From: CAYSBE01 sp046309355 | Lineage (GTDB): Bacteria; Bacteroidota; Bacteroidia; UKL13-3 | Direction of reading: 5' to 3' | Length of the DNA stretch: 8,678 bases | Assembly (NCBI GenBank): GCA_046309355.1 | Contig: JBKCPL010000071.1 | Coordinates: forward strand, 1 to 8,678 | The notes under the pieces: generated by a model | The model's database searches: none | Seen by the model: only the letters and a program-made list of their open reading frames with translations | What the model was told of the DNA's origin: nothing | Shown: positions 6,217 to 8,678 of the stretch, piece by piece | Numbering within the stretch: position 1 is the stretch's first letter | How the letters are laid out: each line of letters starts with the position of its first letter | Program-made: the position numbers and the translations under genes

Positions 6217-8678
6217 ATGCGCAATGTATTTACATTTAGCATCGCACTCTACATAGTTGTATCGCTGGCATGTGCACAGCCTGTGGTGAAAGGTACGGTC
6301 AGAAATAACCGGGGTGAGCCCCTGTCGTATGCCAATGTGTTTATTAAAGGAACACGCTACGGAACTACTACAAATGACCAGGGCGATTTTGAATTAAAAT
6401 GCGACTCAGGTACACATTCATTAATTGTACAGTTCGTTGGTCACCGTCAGCATAGCGAGTATGTGAGGCTACTATCGGATGAGGTGAAACAATTGTCAAT
6501 CGTTTTGCAGGAACAGAACTATACCATTTCAGAAGTGAAGATTACAGCCACTTCTGAAGATCCGGCTTATCCAATTATGCGACAGGCCATAGCACATCGG
6601 GCATTGTACCTGAAAGAAGCAAAAGCCTACAAATGCCGTGTATACATAAAGGGAATGCAACGTCTGACTACTATTCCCAAGCGTGTGCTCTTGATGAAAG
6701 TGCCGGAAGATGTGAAGCCCGGAATTATTTATTTATCGGAATCGCTTTCAGATTATACCTTTTTACAACCCAACCTAGTCAAGGAAAAACTCATATCATC
6801 GAAAGTGAGCGGAGACAATAAAGCGTTTAGCTTTAATCGGGCAGGTGCGGTTCGATTTAATGTGTATGAAAATATGCTGCCTTCTTACGGATTGAATCAG
6901 CGGGGATTCGTTTCACCCGTAGCCGATAATGCACTGTTTTATTACAAGTATAAACTGGTAGGCGAATCGCGGGAGAATAACTACACGATTTACAAAATAC
7001 AGATTATACCCAAGCGCAACAGCGACCCGGTATTCAGAGGGTATATCTATATTGTAAAAGATAGCTGGAGAGTTCACAGCACAGATATGGCCATTGATAA
7101 GTCAGCGAATATTGATTTTATAGATACACTTATAGTTCGTCAGATTTATGCTCCCCAACAGGGCGGTGTATGGATGCCCATTTCACAGCGGTTTATTTTT
7201 CAGCTCGAGGTGTTAGGTTTTAAAGGTCATGGGTACTTCGTAGCCTTGTATTCCAATTATGCTGTTTCATCCAACTATCCGGCAACGTTTTATCAACGCG
7301 AATATGAAAAACTTACGGAGGACAGTCCGGTACCACAGGTTAAAAAGGTAAAGGATGTAAAACCACCTGTGCGCATAAAGCGCAAAACACAACTAGCCGA
7401 TTCAATTCCTAACCTCGGTATTTCAGCCGCTGATTTTACACGCGAAGTGTTATCCGTAGATAAGCAGGCAAACAAAACTCCCGATAGTATTTGGCAATCT
7501 ATACGACCTGTGCCCTTAACCGATGAGGAGGCAGATGATTATACTACCAAAGACAGTATTCAGGTGATTGAAGCATCAAAACCCTACAAGGATTCGCTTG
7601 ACCGCATCAGCAATAAACCCGATTGGCTTGATCCTTTTTTGAGTGGCTATACTTATTCCGATAGTTATCACCGCAGATACTACACGTTTAAGCCTTTGCT
7701 GGCACAGATTCAGTACAATACAGTTGAAGGCATGGTTATTAGTCCGGCAGTAGACATTACCCGAACATTCGATGATAATCGAAGCTATACCATCAGTCCT
7801 TCCATACGCTACGGATTGGCTTCTAAAAAATTATACGGCAAAATGGAAGCAGGTTATATGTATAATCCGTATTCATTATCGGAATGTAATGTGAGCGCAG
7901 GGTATTATGTTAGTCAGTTTAATAACAATGAGCCTATTTCTCCAGCCATCAACACAGGCTATACATTGATGGAAGAACAAAATTTCATGAAGTTGTACCA
8001 GAAATCATTTTTACAGGCACGTTGGCGTTCAGAAATTAAAAACGGAATTACACTGAATGTGCAAGCTGAATATGCCATACGTCAACAGTTGTCAAACAGC
8101 ACAGATTACACATGGCGGAATTATACCGAACGTACATTCTCCTCCAATACACCTGGTTCTATCGAATTAGAAAATACCTCATTCAGTTCTCATAACGCGT
8201 TTACGCTGGAAGCAAAAACAGAAATAAAATTTGCACAGCGATACATCTCGCGACCCTACGAGAAAATCAGATTCAGTTCGAAGTATCCTAGTTTAGAGGT
8301 TAAATCACGTATAGGAATACCGGTTGCCGGAAGCGATATAAGTTACCTGCTGGCGGATGCAGGTATGCAATGGCGTAAAAATTTAAAGCTGTTGGGTTCA
8401 TCATACATGAGGCTACATGCCGGTATGTTTTTGTATGCCGATAAACTCTATTTCATGGATTTTCATCATTTTACAGGCAATCAAACCCTGTTTGCCCTTT
8501 CCGGTTACGATGCTTACCAGCTACTTGATTACTATATGTACAGTACACGCAACAGATATGTGGAAGCCAGGTACAGCCATCATTTCAATGGATTTTGGTT
8601 CAACAAAATTCCACTGTTTCGAAAATTGAAATGGCAGGAGGTTATCACCATTAATTATTTTAAAACTCCGGCTTCACC
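6217..8678 (+). CDS. CarboxypepD_reg-like/DUF5686 outer-membrane protein, 3'-partial
   Basis: The frame is open from the ATG at 6217 to the right edge (820 codons plus two bases), so the C-terminus is cut off. Recalled full-length relatives are roughly 830-870 residues, so only a short tail is probably missing. An N-terminal signal peptide (hydrophobic core about 4-17) has a plausible signal peptidase I site after ACA at residue 20. Residues about 23-105 are a CarboxypepD_reg-like beta-sandwich of the kind that begins SusC and other Bacteroidota outer-membrane proteins (VVKGTVRNNRGEPLSYANV, then GTTTNDQGDFEL). DUF5686 follows from the DPAYPIMRQAI motif at 115. Further family-like landmarks are a charged linker (about 365-460), RPVPLT (430-435), KPYKDSLDR (455-463), FKPLLAQIQYNTVEG from 491, and NKIPLFRKLKWQEV near 796-809. 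The last ~330 residues alternate aromatic and polar residues as in a beta-barrel. The biochemical function of the family is unknown to me. It starts 26 bases after the channel gene and may be read from the same transcript. Confidence 0.9.
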   Translation, partial: MRNVFTFSIALYIVVSLACAQPVVKGTVRNNRGEPLSYANVFIKGTRYGTTTNDQGDFELKCDSGTHSLIVQFVGHRQHSEYVRLLSDEVKQLSIVLQEQNYTISEVKITATSEDPAYPIMRQAIAHRALYLKEAKAYKCRVYIKGMQRLTTIPKRVLLMKVPEDVKPGIIYLSESLSDYTFLQPNLVKEKLISSKVSGDNKAFSFNRAGAVRFNVYENMLPSYGLNQRGFVSPVADNALFYYKYKLVGESRENNYTIYKIQIIPKRNSDPVFRGYIYIVKDSWRVHSTDMAIDKSANIDFIDTLIVRQIYAPQQGGVWMPISQRFIFQLEVLGFKGHGYFVALYSNYAVSSNYPATFYQREYEKLTEDSPVPQVKKVKDVKPPVRIKRKTQLADSIPNLGISAADFTREVLSVDKQANKTPDSIWQSIRPVPLTDEEADDYTTKDSIQVIEASKPYKDSLDRISNKPDWLDPFLSGYTYSDSYHRRYYTFKPLLAQIQYNTVEGMVISPAVDITRTFDDNRSYTISPSIRYGLASKKLYGKMEAGYMYNPYSLSECNVSAGYYVSQFNNNEPISPAINTGYTLMEEQNFMKLYQKSFLQARWRSEIKNGITLNVQAEYAIRQQLSNSTDYTWRNYTERTFSSNTPGSIELENTSFSSHNAFTLEAKTEIKFAQRYISRPYEKIRFSSKYPSLEVKSRIGIPVAGSDISYLLADAGMQWRKNLKLLGSSYMRLHAGMFLYADKLYFMDFHHFTGNQTLFALSGYDAYQLLDYYMYSTRNRYVEARYSHHFNGFWFNKIPLFRKLKWQEVITINYFKTPAS

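Noticed and set aside
6633..6821. Small + strand frame within the DUF5686 gene
   Set aside because: It is out of frame with the long open frame from 6217, which has continuous family-like sequence across this stretch.
8417..8629. Small + strand frame near the right edge
   Set aside because: It overlaps the beta-barrel part of the DUF5686 gene in another frame and shows no domain of its own.
1..8678. tRNA, rRNA, CRISPR, insertion sequence or att-site signatures
   Set aside because: Nearly all of the window is accounted for by long protein-coding frames; no direct repeats with regular spacing, transposase-like frames or cloverleaf-like sequences were noticed by eye.

Overview
The window looks like part of a Bacteroidota (Cytophagales/Flavobacteriia-type) chromosome. 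The evidence is moderate G+C, no Shine-Dalgarno-like purine tracts before the genes, lipoprotein-type adaptor and outer-membrane subunits, and a CarboxypepD_reg-like/DUF5686 outer-membrane protein, a combination largely confined to this phylum. I judged this by reading the translations; no database search was run.

Layout: all genes read on the + strand. Positions 7-396 hold a short ORF for an unrecognised membrane protein that may extend upstream of the window. After a 55-base gap comes a tight three-gene block: a periplasmic adaptor lipoprotein (452-1582), an RND inner-membrane pump of the HAE1/AcrB type (1585-4740) and a TolC/NodT-type outer-membrane channel lipoprotein (4712-6190). The spacings are 2 bases and then an overlap, so this is almost certainly one operon encoding a complete tripartite efflux pump. 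Twenty-six bases further on, a CarboxypepD_reg-like + DUF5686 protein begins at 6217 and runs off the right edge after 820 readable codons. It fills the remaining 2.5 kb.

Working together: the pump would use proton-motive force to capture amphiphilic compounds from the periplasm or membrane. The adaptor bridges it to the channel, which crosses the outer membrane. The DUF5686 protein is a predicted outer-membrane barrel with a periplasmic beta-sandwich domain; its role is unknown and its link to the pump rests on position only.

No tRNA, rRNA, CRISPR array, insertion sequence, attachment site or local transcriptional regulator is visible. I do not see a novel system here. The points most worth a second look are an Asp-to-Asn change in the pump's TM4 proton-relay pair, the DUF5686 gene directly behind the efflux operon, and the unidentified ORF at the left edge.
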